A stretch of 32,083 nucleotides of DNA from an uncultured Acidimicrobiaceae bacterium (GCA_947259275.1 CAMYMH010000029.1:1-32083), one strand, 5' to 3'. Shown: positions 23,300 to 31,486, counted from the first letter of the stretch. Translations and numbers: made by a program. Notes: a model not told the origin generated them from the letters alone.

Positions 23300-24658
23300 C
23301 TAGCCCGGCCCCCGGTGGGGTTTTGCCCGTAGAAGCGTGTATCCGATCGCACCGGCGAGGAACGAGCCGAGGAAGATGCCGATCTTGGCCTGGTCGGTGA
23401 AGAGCGGGTTCTCGAAGGCCAGCTCGGTGATAAACAGCGAGACGGTGAAGCCGACTCCGGCGAGAGCGGAAAGGCCAACGATGTCGACCCAGCCGGTGCC
23501 GCGCGGGAACACCCCCAGGCCGAGGCGGATGGCGATCCAGGTGGCGAGGGTAATCCCGATGATCTTGCCGGCAACCAGCCCGATCGAGACTCCGAGGGCC
23601 ACCGAGCTCGTGAGGGCATCACCCACGCTGATGTCGGAGAAGACCACCCCGGCATTGGCGAGGGCAAAAATTGGGATGACGAGAAACGACGACCATGGGT
23701 GGAGCGCTTCTTCGAGCCGAGTGAGTGGGGAAACCGATTCCCGGGCCACCGTCGCCAGCTGCAGCGCCTCGTGCTCGACGTGCTCCCGGGCCGGTGTCGT
23801 TGAGTCGTCTGCCGAGTACAGGTCGAGCGTCTCGCGGGCCTTGCGGTCGTACTCGCGCCCGCCGTAGTACGCCGAGGAGGGGGTCATGAAGCCGAGCGCC
23901 ACTCCGGCGAGGGTGGCGTGCACCCCCGATTCGAAGATTGCGAACCAAACCCCGATCCCCACCAGCCAGTAGAACCCGACATTTCGCACGTGGTTGTGTT
24001 TGGCCCCAAAGATGACCGCTAACAGCAGGAGTCCGGTGGCCAGCCAGGGAAGGCTGAGTTCGTCCGTGTAGAAGATCGCGATCACGGCGATCGCCCCGAT
24101 GTCGTCGGCAATGGCGAGCGCCAGCAGGAACAGCTTGGCGGTGGAAGGGACCCGGGATCCCAGAAGCGCCACGATCCCGACCGCGAACGCAATGTCGGTA
24201 GCCATGGGAATCCCCCACCCGCTCGAGGCTTCGGTGGCGGCGTTGAACGACAGAAAGATGGCCGCAGGCACGATCATGCCCCCGAGGGCGGCAATGGCGG
24301 GCAGCGCAGCCGCCCGCCGGTCGCGCAGATCCCCGAGTCGAAGCTCACGTTTGATCTCGAGGCCGACGACGAAAAAGAAGATGACCATGAGGCCGTCGTT
24401 GACAACTTCTTTGAGGGTTTCCTGGAGGTGCAGGAGGCTGCCCAGGGACACGTCGAACTCGGTCTCCCAAAACTCGGTGTAGCTGTCACCGAAGACCGGC
24501 AGGTTGGCCCAGAGGATGGCGGCGAAGGCGGCGACCAGCAGCACAATCCCCGAAGCTGCCTCCAGCTGGGTGAACCGCCGGAGCGGGCGGGCAAACCGGG
24601 TAGGGATGACCCGGTCGGACTCAACCCAGGTCCGGGGAAGGTGCGTTTCGTCGGCCAT
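23300..24658 (-). CDS. nhaA: Na+/H+ antiporter NhaA
   Basis: NhaA exchanges internal Na+ for external protons and supports pH and salt balance. The 452-residue membrane protein has the family's conserved features: LEAASGIVLLVAAFAAILWAN (TM1, about 32-52), FFFVVGLEIKREL (94-106), the ATDIAF motif with Asp155, and the paired aspartates of LAIADDIGAI (Asp185, Asp186), equivalent to E. coli Asp133, Asp163 and Asp164. GVHATLAGVALGF and PIFALANAGV mark later helices. It is longer than E. coli NhaA (388 residues), mostly from the N-terminus and a polar loop around 275-310. The start ATG has no Shine-Dalgarno sequence but a TAACCT box 9 bases upstream. It is divergent from the sulfotransferase gene. 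Confidence 0.96.
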   Translation of the reverse strand: MADETHLPRTWVESDRVIPTRFARPLRRFTQLEAASGIVLLVAAFAAILWANLPVFGDSYTEFWETEFDVSLGSLLHLQETLKEVVNDGLMVIFFFVVGLEIKRELRLGDLRDRRAAALPAIAALGGMIVPAAIFLSFNAATEASSGWGIPMATDIAFAVGIVALLGSRVPSTAKLFLLALAIADDIGAIAVIAIFYTDELSLPWLATGLLLLAVIFGAKHNHVRNVGFYWLVGIGVWFAIFESGVHATLAGVALGFMTPSSAYYGGREYDRKARETLDLYSADDSTTPAREHVEHEALQLATVARESVSPLTRLEEALHPWSSFLVIPIFALANAGVVFSDISVGDALTSSVALGVSIGLVAGKIIGITLATWIAIRLGLGVFPRGTGWVDIVGLSALAGVGFTVSLFITELAFENPLFTDQAKIGIFLGSFLAGAIGYTLLRAKPHRGPG

Positions 24659-24667
24659 AGGACCGAA

Positions 24668-24673
24668 AGGTTA
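24668..24673 (-). promoter_or_regulatory. Candidate -10 box (TAACCT) for nhaA, leaderless type
   Basis: TAACCT on the minus strand ends 9 bases before the nhaA ATG, with no Shine-Dalgarno sequence between. This predicts an mRNA beginning at or within a base or two of the start codon. Confidence 0.4.
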
Positions 24674-24758
24674 CCGGCCGGCCGCCCGGGTCGGTCGCCC
24701 GGCTCCCTGAGGCGCCTCAGTAGCCTGACGGGGACTTTCTCGACCAAGCGACCGTGTG

Positions 24759-25385
24759 ATGCGATTCAGCCACGACCACAAGCTCATGCTCATCAGCAAC
24801 TGGAAATGCGGCTGCTCGACCATTGCCGACATGTTCGCCCCCTACACCGAGTTCGACTGGGCTACCCGGGCCGAGTGCAAGCGCATCTTCGGCAAGGACT
24901 ACGACGTGATGGCTCACTACCCGGCGTCGCTGATGCGCCAGGAATTCGCCCGGTTGGGCTGGGACTTCGCCGAGTACACGTCCATCAGTGAGGTACGCAA
25001 CCCGTGGGCGAGAACGGTCTCTCTGTACGCGACCGTCAAGCGGGTCGGCTTCGACTACACATTCGACGAGTTCGTGATCAACGAGTTGCGGACCTGGCAG
25101 AGCGGGCTGCAGGGCCGCTGGAACAGCTATGAGATGTTCCATGAACGGGGCGAGAGAATCGTCGATCACATCATCCGGATCGAGCACCTGGAAGAAGAGC
25201 TTCGCCCGGTCGTCGAGCGCGAGTGGCCCGGCTTGCATCTGGATTACGCAACCCGCTCCAACACGGGAAGTCACAATCCGTACCGGGATTACTACACCGA
25301 CAAAACGTCCGATATCGTGGCGGACTTCTTCGCCTACGACATCGAGACCTTTGGGTACCGATTCGACGACCCGACCGCGGAATAG
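24759..25385 (+). CDS. Sulfotransferase family 2 protein
   Basis: The 208-residue product carries the PAPS-binding signatures of carbohydrate sulfotransferases. The 5'-phosphosulfate loop is SNWKCGCSTI (about 13-22). The 3'-phosphate motif is ISEVRNPWARTVSLY (about 76-90), with Arg80 and Ser88. A C-terminal HNPYRDYYTDKTSDIVADFFAYDIETFGYRF segment matches the end of the Sulfotransfer_2 family. It probably transfers sulfate from PAPS to a surface glycan; the acceptor is unknown. A GTG directly precedes the ATG, and no Shine-Dalgarno sequence or TANNNT box is evident. It faces nhaA across a 100-base gap. A sugar transferase gene 320 bases downstream on the same strand suggests a shared role in envelope polysaccharide, which is inference. 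Confidence 0.85.
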   Translation: MRFSHDHKLMLISNWKCGCSTIADMFAPYTEFDWATRAECKRIFGKDYDVMAHYPASLMRQEFARLGWDFAEYTSISEVRNPWARTVSLYATVKRVGFDYTFDEFVINELRTWQSGLQGRWNSYEMFHERGERIVDHIIRIEHLEEELRPVVEREWPGLHLDYATRSNTGSHNPYRDYYTDKTSDIVADFFAYDIETFGYRFDDPTAE

Positions 25386-25405
25386 TCGGGTGGTCGGGAA
25401 AGGAC

Positions 25406-25425
25406 AGCGGCGAGCTTTCGCCGCT
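25406..25425. terminator. Bidirectional stem-loop between convergent genes
   Basis: AGCGGCGA-GCTT-TCGCCGCT is a perfect 8-bp stem located 20 bases after the sulfotransferase stop and at the stop of the convergent small membrane protein gene. No U-tract follows, so it is a probable but unproven terminator. Confidence 0.5.
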
Positions 25426-25624
25426 AGCGGAGGCTGAACGTTGAGAGATCGAACTCAATGAAGAGGCCGAGGATCCAGAAAATCCCCGCCAGGAGTGCCA
25501 CCGCGGTGGCGCCGCCGGCTGCTCCGAAGAGCGAGTGTCGCACAACGTCTTCCTGTTCCATGGCGGCGGTGCCGCCGTTCAGAAGAGCGCCGAGCAGAAT
25601 GACGAGAAAGATCGGTGCGGTCAT
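25424..25624 (-). CDS. Small two-TM membrane protein
   Basis: The 66-residue product has a first hydrophobic helix at about 3-21 (APIFLVILLGALLNGGTAA), a short polar loop with EQEDVVRHS, and a second helix at about 33-56 (FGAAGGATAVALLAGIFWILGLFI). No family is recognised. The ATG at 25624 has AAGGA six bases upstream, a good ribosome-binding site, which argues for a real gene. It is convergent with the sulfotransferase and divergent from the sugar transferase gene, with 78 bases between the start codons. Confidence 0.6.
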   Translation of the reverse strand: MTAPIFLVILLGALLNGGTAAMEQEDVVRHSLFGAAGGATAVALLAGIFWILGLFIEFDLSTFSLR

Positions 25625-25689
25625 GGCTGTTCCTTCGGCACGCCGAGCCCCCGGCTAAAGGACCAGTCGTCGGATCTGCGCCTGCGGAT

Positions 25690-25695
25690 TAGCGT
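25690..25695 (+). promoter_or_regulatory. Candidate -10 box (TAGCGT) for the sugar transferase gene
   Basis: TAGCGT ends 7 bases before the ATG at 25703. A GGAG inside that start region could instead serve a GTG at 25715. Both starts use the same promoter. Confidence 0.35.
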
Positions 25696-25702
25696 GACTG
25701 AG

Positions 25703-26284
25703 ATGGAGAGCGACGTGACCACCACGCCTCAGAGCATCTACCGGCGGTATGGGAAGTGGATGCTGGACCGCATCCTCGGGGCGATCCTGGCGATCATCAC
25801 CCTTCCCCTGCTGCTGACGTTGCTCGTGATGGCGTGGATCGCGTTCGGGTGGGCCCCTCTGCAGCGAGTGTCGCGGATCGGCCACCGGGGCCACCACTTC
25901 AATCTCTTCCGGGTCAACACCCGCCGGGACTATCAAACCGACCTGCGGGGCCGACAGCTGCGATTCAGCCGTTGGCTGCGGAGTACGAGCCTGGATGAGC
26001 TCCCACAGTTGTGGAACGTCGCCCTCGGCAACATGAGCCTGGTCGGCCCCCGGCCGCTACCTCCGACGACCATCGTCGAGCCGAAGGCGGCCGGCGGGTT
26101 GCGCCTGACCGTCAGGCCCGGCCTCACCGGACCGTGGCAATCGCAGGCACGCGGTGATGGCCGCGACCTCACCGACCACCTCTCCATCGACCTCGGCTAT
26201 CTCGAGCAGGTTTCACTGAAGACCGACCTCGGCATCCTGTTGCGTACCGTTCCTGCCCTTGTCCGGCATCGAGAAGACGTGTAG
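25703..26284 (+). CDS. Polyprenyl-phosphate sugar-1-phosphate transferase (bacterial sugar transferase family)
   Basis: This family loads the first sugar-1-phosphate onto undecaprenyl phosphate to begin an exopolysaccharide or O-glycan unit. The 193-residue product is the short form. One membrane segment (about 24-48; [22 protein letters not shown]) precedes the catalytic domain with [20 protein letters not shown] (55-74), [11 protein letters not shown] (96-106) containing the Asp-Glu pair, [13 protein letters not shown] (109-121) and [10 protein letters not shown]. The usual KFRTM is replaced by LFRVN, a drift in a conserved position. Start options are the ATG at 25703 (TANNNT box 7 bases upstream) or a GTG at 25715 with GGAG 5-6 bases upstream. 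It follows the sulfotransferase at a distance. Confidence 0.88.
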   Translation: MESDVTTTPQSIYRRYGKWMLDRILGAILAIITLPLLLTLLVMAWIAFGWAPLQRVSRIGHRGHHFNLFRVNTRRDYQTDLRGRQLRFSRWLRSTSLDELPQLWNVALGNMSLVGPRPLPPTTIVEPKAAGGLRLTVRPGLTGPWQSQARGDGRDLTDHLSIDLGYLEQVSLKTDLGILLRTVPALVRHREDV

Positions 26285-26309
26285 CGGGCCTTCTGTCACC
26301 GCGGCGCTC

Positions 26310-26315
26310 TACCCT
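26310..26315 (+). promoter_or_regulatory. Candidate -10 box (TACCCT) for the helicase gene, leaderless type
   Basis: TACCCT ends 8 bases before the ATG at 26324 and there is no Shine-Dalgarno sequence. The layout matches that of the MFS and lipoprotein genes. Confidence 0.4.
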
Positions 26316-26323
26316 CGGTGCCC

Positions 26324-28570
26324 ATGGAAGCACTCGTCGATGGCTGGCTGGCTGATCCCGATGGTCGCGTTGTCCACGTCGAGAAGGTGGCGGCCACCGG
26401 CGCCGCCTACGCCACGCTCCGTCCTGCCCTTCGCGCCGAATTGACCGACCAGCTCGCCGGTCTCGGCGTCGAGCGCCTGTATCGCCATCAGGTACAGGCC
26501 ATCGAGTCGATCCGGGCCGGCATCAACACGGTGGTGGTAGCGGGCACCGCCTCCGGCAAATCGCTCTGCTACCAGGTCCCGATCATCGAATCACTCCTTG
26601 CCGACGATGCCGCCACCGCTCTTCTCCTCTACCCGACCAAGGCCCTCGCCCAGGACCAGCTGCGCTCCATCCACAAGCTGGCCGTGCCCGAGATGGTGGA
26701 GGCCACCTACGACGGGGATACTGAAACCGACCAGCGCACCTGGGTTCGCCGCCACGCAAACGTGGTGCTCACCAACCCCGACATGCTCCACATCGGCATC
26801 CTCCCCCATCACGGCAGGTGGGCCGCTTTCCTGTCTCAACTCCGATTTGTCGTCGTCGACGAGATGCACATGCTGCGAGGGATTTTCGGCAGCCATGTGA
26901 GCCACGTGCTCCGCCGCCTGCGGCGCCTGGCCGCCCACTATGGCGCCCAGCCGACCTTCGTGTTCGCGTCGGCCACAATCGGCAACCCCGGCGACCTGGC
27001 ACAGAAACTCACCGGCCTCCCAGCCAACGTGATAGACGCCGACACCTCGCCGGTCGGGGACAAGACCTACGTGCTGTGGAACCCGCCCTTGCTCGACGAT
27101 GGGGATGGGACGCGGGCCTCGGCGCTCGGCGAGGCCACCGATGTGTTCCTCGACCTGATCGGCCATGACCTCCACACCATCGCCTTCACCCGCAGCCGCA
27201 AGGGCACCGAGCTCATGTATCGGTGGGCGAAGGAGCGCCTGGCGCCCGAGCTGGCCGACGCCATCGCCGCCTACCGGGGCGGCTACCTCCCGCAGGAGCG
27301 AAGGAAGATCGAGGCCGATCTGTTCGCCGGTGAGTTGCGGGGAGTGGTCACCACCAATGCCCTCGAGCTCGGCATCGATGTAGGGAGCCTCGACGCGGCG
27401 GTACTCACCACCTACCCGGGCACCATCGCCTCTTTCCGCCAGCAGACCGGCCGGGCTGGACGCTCGGTTGAGGAGTCGCTCGCCGTGCTGGTAGGTGGTC
27501 AGGATGCCCTCGACCAATACTTCATGAATCACCCCGAGGAGCTGTTCGACCGCCCCCCCGAGGCGGCGGTGGTAAACCCGGCCAACCCTGAGGTACTCGG
27601 TGCTCACATCGGATGCGCCGCCTATGAGCTTCCGCTCACCCCCGAAGACCGGGGATATTTGGGTGAGGAGCTCGAGGAACGGGCCGCCCAGCTGGTACAG
27701 ACCGAACGGCTGCGGGTACGCGACGGCAAGCTCTACTGGGCCAGCCGGCGCTCCCCTGCCCCCGACGTCGGCATCCGGACCGCCGGCGGCGGACCGTACA
27801 ACATCGTCGACGACACCACCGGCAAGCTGCTCGGCACCCTCGACGAAGGCGCCGCCTTCATGCAGGCTCACGCCGGGGCCGTCTACCTCCATCAAGGTGA
27901 AACGTATCTGGTGGAAAGACTCGACCTAGAGGCCCGCGAAGCCAGAGTGGTCCCGTCAAAGGTCGGCTATTACACCCAGCCGAAGGAGGAGAAGTGGATC
28001 GGGCTGCGCGAGATCATCGCTCGAACCCGCCTGGGACGCTTCGAGCTCGCCCACGGGCGAGTCGAGGTGGAGTCAACCGTCGTCGCCTATCAGCGCAAGG
28101 AGATCCGCACCCGCCAGATCCTCGGCTACGAGCCGCTCGACTTGCCGCCCCGTCGCTATGAAACCCAGGCGTTCTGGATCGAGGTCCCCGATTTGCTCAT
28201 CCACACCGCCGGCATCGAGGCAGGCGAGCTTCCGGGCACTCTCCACGCCGCCGAGCACGCCGCCATCGGGATGCTCCCGCTGTTCGCCATCTGCGACCGC
28301 TGGGACATCGGGGGGCTCTCAACCGCCATGCACCCTGAGATCGGCGGGGCGGTGTGGTTCATCTACGACGGATACCCGGGAGGGGCCGGCATCGCCCCGG
28401 TCGGCTACGACCACGGGCGGCGCCTACTGGTTGCCACCATGGAGGTCATCCGGGAGTGCCCGTGCGAGGCCGGGTGCCCCTCATGCGTCCAATCCCCCAA
28501 GTGTGGCAACTTCAACGATCCGCTGGACAAGAAAGGGGCGGTGCGGTTGCTGGAAGTCGGTTTGACCTAG
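26324..28570 (+). CDS. DEAD/DEAH-box helicase with C-terminal DUF1998 zinc domain, MrfA-like
   Basis: The 748-residue protein (numbering from the GTG two codons earlier) has a superfamily 2 helicase core: motif I AGTASGKS (75-82), LLLYPTKALAQDQ, motif II DEMH (181-184) in place of the usual DEVH, motif III SATIGNP, motif V TNALELGIDVGSLD and motif VI QQTGRAGR. The C-terminal half ends in the cysteine cluster CPCEAGCPSCVQSPKCGN (714-731) of DUF1998. This matches B. subtilis MrfA (YprA), a 3'-5' helicase that, with the exonuclease MrfB, repairs mitomycin C adducts independently of UvrABC. No mrfB-like gene is in the window. Size and domain order are normal for the family. The exact DNA lesion handled here is inferred. 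Confidence 0.9.
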   Translation: MEALVDGWLADPDGRVVHVEKVAATGAAYATLRPALRAELTDQLAGLGVERLYRHQVQAIESIRAGINTVVVAGTASGKSLCYQVPIIESLLADDAATALLLYPTKALAQDQLRSIHKLAVPEMVEATYDGDTETDQRTWVRRHANVVLTNPDMLHIGILPHHGRWAAFLSQLRFVVVDEMHMLRGIFGSHVSHVLRRLRRLAAHYGAQPTFVFASATIGNPGDLAQKLTGLPANVIDADTSPVGDKTYVLWNPPLLDDGDGTRASALGEATDVFLDLIGHDLHTIAFTRSRKGTELMYRWAKERLAPELADAIAAYRGGYLPQERRKIEADLFAGELRGVVTTNALELGIDVGSLDAAVLTTYPGTIASFRQQTGRAGRSVEESLAVLVGGQDALDQYFMNHPEELFDRPPEAAVVNPANPEVLGAHIGCAAYELPLTPEDRGYLGEELEERAAQLVQTERLRVRDGKLYWASRRSPAPDVGIRTAGGGPYNIVDDTTGKLLGTLDEGAAFMQAHAGAVYLHQGETYLVERLDLEAREARVVPSKVGYYTQPKEEKWIGLREIIARTRLGRFELAHGRVEVESTVVAYQRKEIRTRQILGYEPLDLPPRRYETQAFWIEVPDLLIHTAGIEAGELPGTLHAAEHAAIGMLPLFAICDRWDIGGLSTAMHPEIGGAVWFIYDGYPGGAGIAPVGYDHGRRLLVATMEVIRECPCEAGCPSCVQSPKCGNFNDPLDKKGAVRLLEVGLT

Positions 28571-28860
28571 GCGCACCCGTCGTGCGGGCGACCGGTCAGT
28601 CGCTCGCCTGGTCGGGCCGTGTTCCTGCCCGATCCCGACCAGCGGCCAGTACGCCGGAGGGAATCTCAACCTCCGATTGGCCATTCTGCGCGATTCCGAG
28701 GAGTTCGATTTCATGCGGACCGATCCGGGAGGCCAGCCGATCACCGAGATTGCTGATCTGGGCGACGAAGCCTTCATACGCGGTGGGGATGGCGTGAACG
28801 GGGACGGTCCGGCCGCTGGAGACAGCTTTGTGGTAGGCGAACCCTATTTCGCCACCGGGC
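28568..28860 (+). pseudogene. Decayed fragment of a small DUF3558-like lipoprotein gene
   Basis: Between the helicase stop and the Thr-rich gene, the plus strand has an open frame without a start. It reads ...VARLVGPCSCPIPTSGQYAG, then NLNLRLAILRDSEEFDFMR and GQPITEIADLGDEAFI. The order 'C-strand-AGG-strand-F-x(n)-I-x-GLGDEAF' recalls DUF3558-type mycobacterial and actinobacterial lipoproteins. Both ends are missing: there is no ATG or signal peptide, and the 3' end overlaps the last codons of the convergent gene. The minus strand of the same stretch is also open, so coding evidence is moderate only. I see no promoter. I read it as a gene remnant. Confidence 0.35.
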
Positions 28861-29920
28861 TGAGACGTGGTCGTCCCCGCACCAGCGTGAACATGTAGAT
28901 GCCGAGGACCATCCAAGGCACCACCATGAGAGCTCCGGCGGCTCGGATTGCATCGATGATCAGCCCCAGCACCACGAGTGGCCCGGCGGCAACGTCGGCC
29001 ACTCCGGCCGGAAGCTGCGAGTCGACGACGCGCCGCACAAAGCCAACTGTTGCGATCTCGGAGTCGGCACCCTCTGTGGTCGCCACCTTCGACGACACGG
29101 CCAGGTCCTGGAGTTCGGGCATGAATGAAAGCCGGGCGTCCCGGGGCGGAACCGGCTTGACCGGTGGCACCGCCGCTACGAGGGTGGTGGTGCTGGATGT
29201 CGACGATTCGGACTGTTTGTCGGGCTTCGGAGGCTTATTCCCGTTGGCGAGGGTGGTGCTGGATGTCGACGATTCGGACTGTTTGTCGGGCTTCGGAGGC
29301 TTATTCCCGTTGGCGACGGTGGTCGTGGTAGTGGTGTTGGCGATAGTGGTAGTGGTCGTGGTGGTAGTGGGAGCGACGCTCGTGGTGGTAGTGGGAGCGA
29401 CGCTCGTGGTGGTAGTGGGAGCGACGCTCGTGGTGGTAGTGGGAGCGACGCTCGTGGTGGTAGTGGGAGCGACGGTGGTAGTAGTGGTGGTGGGTGACCC
29501 GTTGGATTCCAGCCAGGCCGCATACGCGTCGGCCATTGCGGCCTGTGCCGACGCTTCGGCCGCCTCGAGCTCGGCAAGCGCGGCCGCATATGCTGATTGC
29601 ACTCCTGGGTCGTCGGGGTTCTGTTCGTATTTGCCGGTTATGTCGGTGCGGGCTTCGTCGAGCCGGGTGGCGAGATCGGCCAGACAGCCATCACGGGTGG
29701 CGGCGGCCGCGGCTTCGTTCTCCGCCTCGGCTACTTCAACGGTGCAATCGGAAGCGATGTGCTCGATGTTGACAAGCGCCGCGGCCAGCTTCTGTTCGAT
29801 CGAGGCGATCGATTGCTCAGGGGTTTGTCCCGCCTGAACCGGATGCGAGGGCAGCGATAATGCCCCGAAAACCAGAATGGCGGAGCCGAAGACGAAGGCG
29901 GAGACGGTTCTTGCGGCCAT
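28844..29920 (-). CDS. Thr-rich repeat surface protein with signal peptide and C-terminal membrane anchor
   Basis: The 358-residue product starts with a signal peptide (MAARTVSAFVFGSAILVFGA..PVQA, 1-30). An Ala/Glu-rich, probably helical or coiled-coil region follows (about 31-135), with three cysteines or fewer. A stalk comes next, made of four and a bit APTTTTSV octapeptides and more Thr runs (about 139-200), then two copies of a 22-residue unit with NGNKPPKPDKQSESS (about 200-245). A Pro-rich linker and a C-terminal TM helix with a short basic tail (about 310-358) complete it. Such Thr/Pro stalks hold domains away from the cell and are typical O-glycosylation sites; TTTT-rich proteins are frequent in Acidimicrobiia. 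No enzymatic motif is visible. The ATG at 29920 is chosen for its signal peptide. The frame extends to 30718 but that part is antisense to the kinase gene. Confidence 0.72.
   Translation of the reverse strand: MAARTVSAFVFGSAILVFGALSLPSHPVQAGQTPEQSIASIEQKLAAALVNIEHIASDCTVEVAEAENEAAAAATRDGCLADLATRLDEARTDITGKYEQNPDDPGVQSAYAAALAELEAAEASAQAAMADAYAAWLESNGSPTTTTTTVAPTTTTSVAPTTTTSVAPTTTTSVAPTTTTSVAPTTTTTTTTIANTTTTTTVANGNKPPKPDKQSESSTSSTTLANGNKPPKPDKQSESSTSSTTTLVAAVPPVKPVPPRDARLSFMPELQDLAVSSKVATTEGADSEIATVGFVRRVVDSQLPAGVADVAAGPLVVLGLIIDAIRAAGALMVVPWMVLGIYMFTLVRGRPRLSPVAK
29186..29316. repeat. 66-bp in-frame tandem duplication in the Thr-rich gene
   Basis: Two nearly identical units lie at 29186-29251 and 29252-29316. 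Each encodes 22 residues including NGNKPPKPDKQSESS. The period is a multiple of three, so copy number change would keep the frame. Confidence 0.92.
29357..29474. repeat. 24-bp in-frame tandem repeat (4.9 copies) encoding APTTTTSV
   Basis: Four perfect 24-base units start at 29357, 29381, 29405 and 29429, with a partial fifth from 29453 to 29474. Each gives one octapeptide of the stalk. The lack of silent differences suggests recent expansion or ongoing homogenisation. Confidence 0.95.
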
Positions 29921-30071
29921 GGGCTTGTCATCGACCGGCACGGGAAGTATCTGAACCGTCGAAGGCCTTGTCCGGGCAAGCATTCTGGCAGATGCCGAAC
30001 TGACTAGTCCCTTCATCCTCGGCCCAATCTTCGCTTGAGCCCGCCCGATCCGTGGTCGAAACATATTTATC

Positions 30072-31460
30072 GTGCAAGAAACAGCTGAAGCACCTGCCGG
30101 GAGCTCGCGTCTTTCCGGCCTCATTGCCGGCGCCGCGGTCGGCCTGGTCGGGTTGATCGTTGGGCTGTCGATCGCATTCGCCACCGGCACCCAGACCGAG
30201 CAGTACGCCACGGAGTCCGACCTGGTTCGCCGCTCCGAGCGGGTCCTGACCGTGAGCAGTGTTGCTCGCGCCGACCTGGGTGTCGTCCTGGTTCTGGCTC
30301 GCTCCGCTGCTAACGGTCTGGAAGTCGCCGACCTCGAGGTGGAGCTCGGCGAGCTAGAGGCGAACCTGGCAATACTGTCACTCCTGGTCGATGAGTGGTC
30401 AGAACAGCTCGACCAGCCAAGCCAGTTGGCCCTCTCTTCCATGGCTGCAGTTGATGAGTCGGTCGACGCCACGGTCGGCGCCATCCGCACCGACGAGGTC
30501 GAGGTCGCCGAGTCGGTGGCGCTCTCCAAGGTGCTCCCCGACCTCGACCGCCTCAACACCATCATTGCCACCGAACGCAACCAGGCCGCCGCTCGCCTCG
30601 ACGCCCTCCGAAGCTCGGCGGGAACCCTCGCCCGGCTGGCCAGCCTGGGGGTGGCGCTTCTCGTTCCCGGCATCGCCTTCTTCGTCTTCCGGGGGACCAT
30701 GCGCCGCCGCCAGCGCAACGCCGAGCTTCAGCTGCAACTGAAGCAGGAGCGCGAGCTCGTCAAGACCAAAGACGAGTTTGTCGCCAACCTCTCCCACGAG
30801 CTGCGCACCCCTCTCACCGGCATCTTCGGGTTCGCCCTGGTCCTCGACGACATGCTCAGCCAGGGTCCCGAGCATCTCGAGTTCGACGTAATGGCGGATA
30901 CCACCGGCGTCATCCTGTCGGAAGCCAGCGAGCTCAATCGGATGGTCGACGACCTGCTGACCGCTGCCAAGCAAGAGGGCGGATCGCTGCAAATGGTGCT
31001 CGAAGAACTCGAGGTGGGCCCGGTCATCGAATCCGCCGTCGACCTGTTCCGTCGTCAGGGCGCAACCCTCACGGTCGACTGCGAGCCGGCCGTGCTCAGC
31101 ATCGACCGCCACCACGTCGCCCAGCTGGTGCGCAACCTGGTGAGCAATGCCACCAAGCACGGAGGACCGAACCTTGCGATTGAGGGCCGGGTGAGTGATG
31201 GCGAGTACGCGGTGCGGGTGATGGACGACGGCGAAGGGGTACCAGAGGAGCTGGTGGAGCGCTTGTTCAGCCGGTTCGTCCACCAGGGCGAGACCCCGCT
31301 CACCACCGGCAGCGTCGGCCTCGGCCTGTTCATCGCCGGCATGTTGGCCGAAGCCATGGACGGCGACCTTTCATACCAACGGATCGACGGTATATCGGTC
31401 TTCACCTTCACGCTGCCGATCGCGAGTACCGCTGAGAAGCCGGCCGACGAGGCGGCGTAA
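30072..31460 (+). CDS. Orphan membrane sensor histidine kinase
   Basis: The 462-residue kinase has TM1 at about 16-38, an extracytoplasmic sensor of about 150 residues rich in predicted helices (about 40-187), and TM2 at about 188-207. A short coiled linker and the HisKA H-box FVANLSHELRTPLTGIFGF (His242) follow. The ATPase domain has NLVSNATKHGG (N-box), MDDGEGVP (G1) and TGSVGLGLFIAG (G2). The sensor resembles a four-helix bundle of unknown ligand. No response regulator lies next to it, so its partner is elsewhere. The start is a GTG without a Shine-Dalgarno sequence. An AT-rich stretch (ACATATTTAT) lies just upstream and the mRNA may be leaderless. It is divergent from the Thr-rich surface protein gene, with about 150 bases between starts. 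Confidence 0.92.
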   Translation: MQETAEAPAGSSRLSGLIAGAAVGLVGLIVGLSIAFATGTQTEQYATESDLVRRSERVLTVSSVARADLGVVLVLARSAANGLEVADLEVELGELEANLAILSLLVDEWSEQLDQPSQLALSSMAAVDESVDATVGAIRTDEVEVAESVALSKVLPDLDRLNTIIATERNQAAARLDALRSSAGTLARLASLGVALLVPGIAFFVFRGTMRRRQRNAELQLQLKQERELVKTKDEFVANLSHELRTPLTGIFGFALVLDDMLSQGPEHLEFDVMADTTGVILSEASELNRMVDDLLTAAKQEGGSLQMVLEELEVGPVIESAVDLFRRQGATLTVDCEPAVLSIDRHHVAQLVRNLVSNATKHGGPNLAIEGRVSDGEYAVRVMDDGEGVPEELVERLFSRFVHQGETPLTTGSVGLGLFIAGMLAEAMDGDLSYQRIDGISVFTFTLPIASTAEKPADEAA

Positions 31461-31486
31461 CTCTCACCTCTGGTCGTCTTGGCTGC

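Noticed and set aside
26591..27895. 434-codon open frame on the minus strand
   Set aside because: Antisense shadow of the MrfA-like helicase, whose motifs are complete on the plus strand.
28596..28916. 106-codon minus-strand frame after the Thr-rich gene
   Set aside because: It overlaps the Thr-rich gene's 3' end in another frame, has no ribosome-binding site, and the plus-strand frame in the same place looks more protein-like.
28899..29837. 312-codon plus-strand frame with long Val runs
   Set aside because: The Val repeats are the reverse complement of the Thr stalk. The minus strand has a signal peptide, a coherent stalk and a TM anchor.
29921..30718. 266-residue N-terminal extension of the Thr-rich protein
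   Set aside because: It would be read antisense to the histidine kinase and is Arg/Ser-rich shadow sequence; the signal peptide at 29920 gives a natural start.
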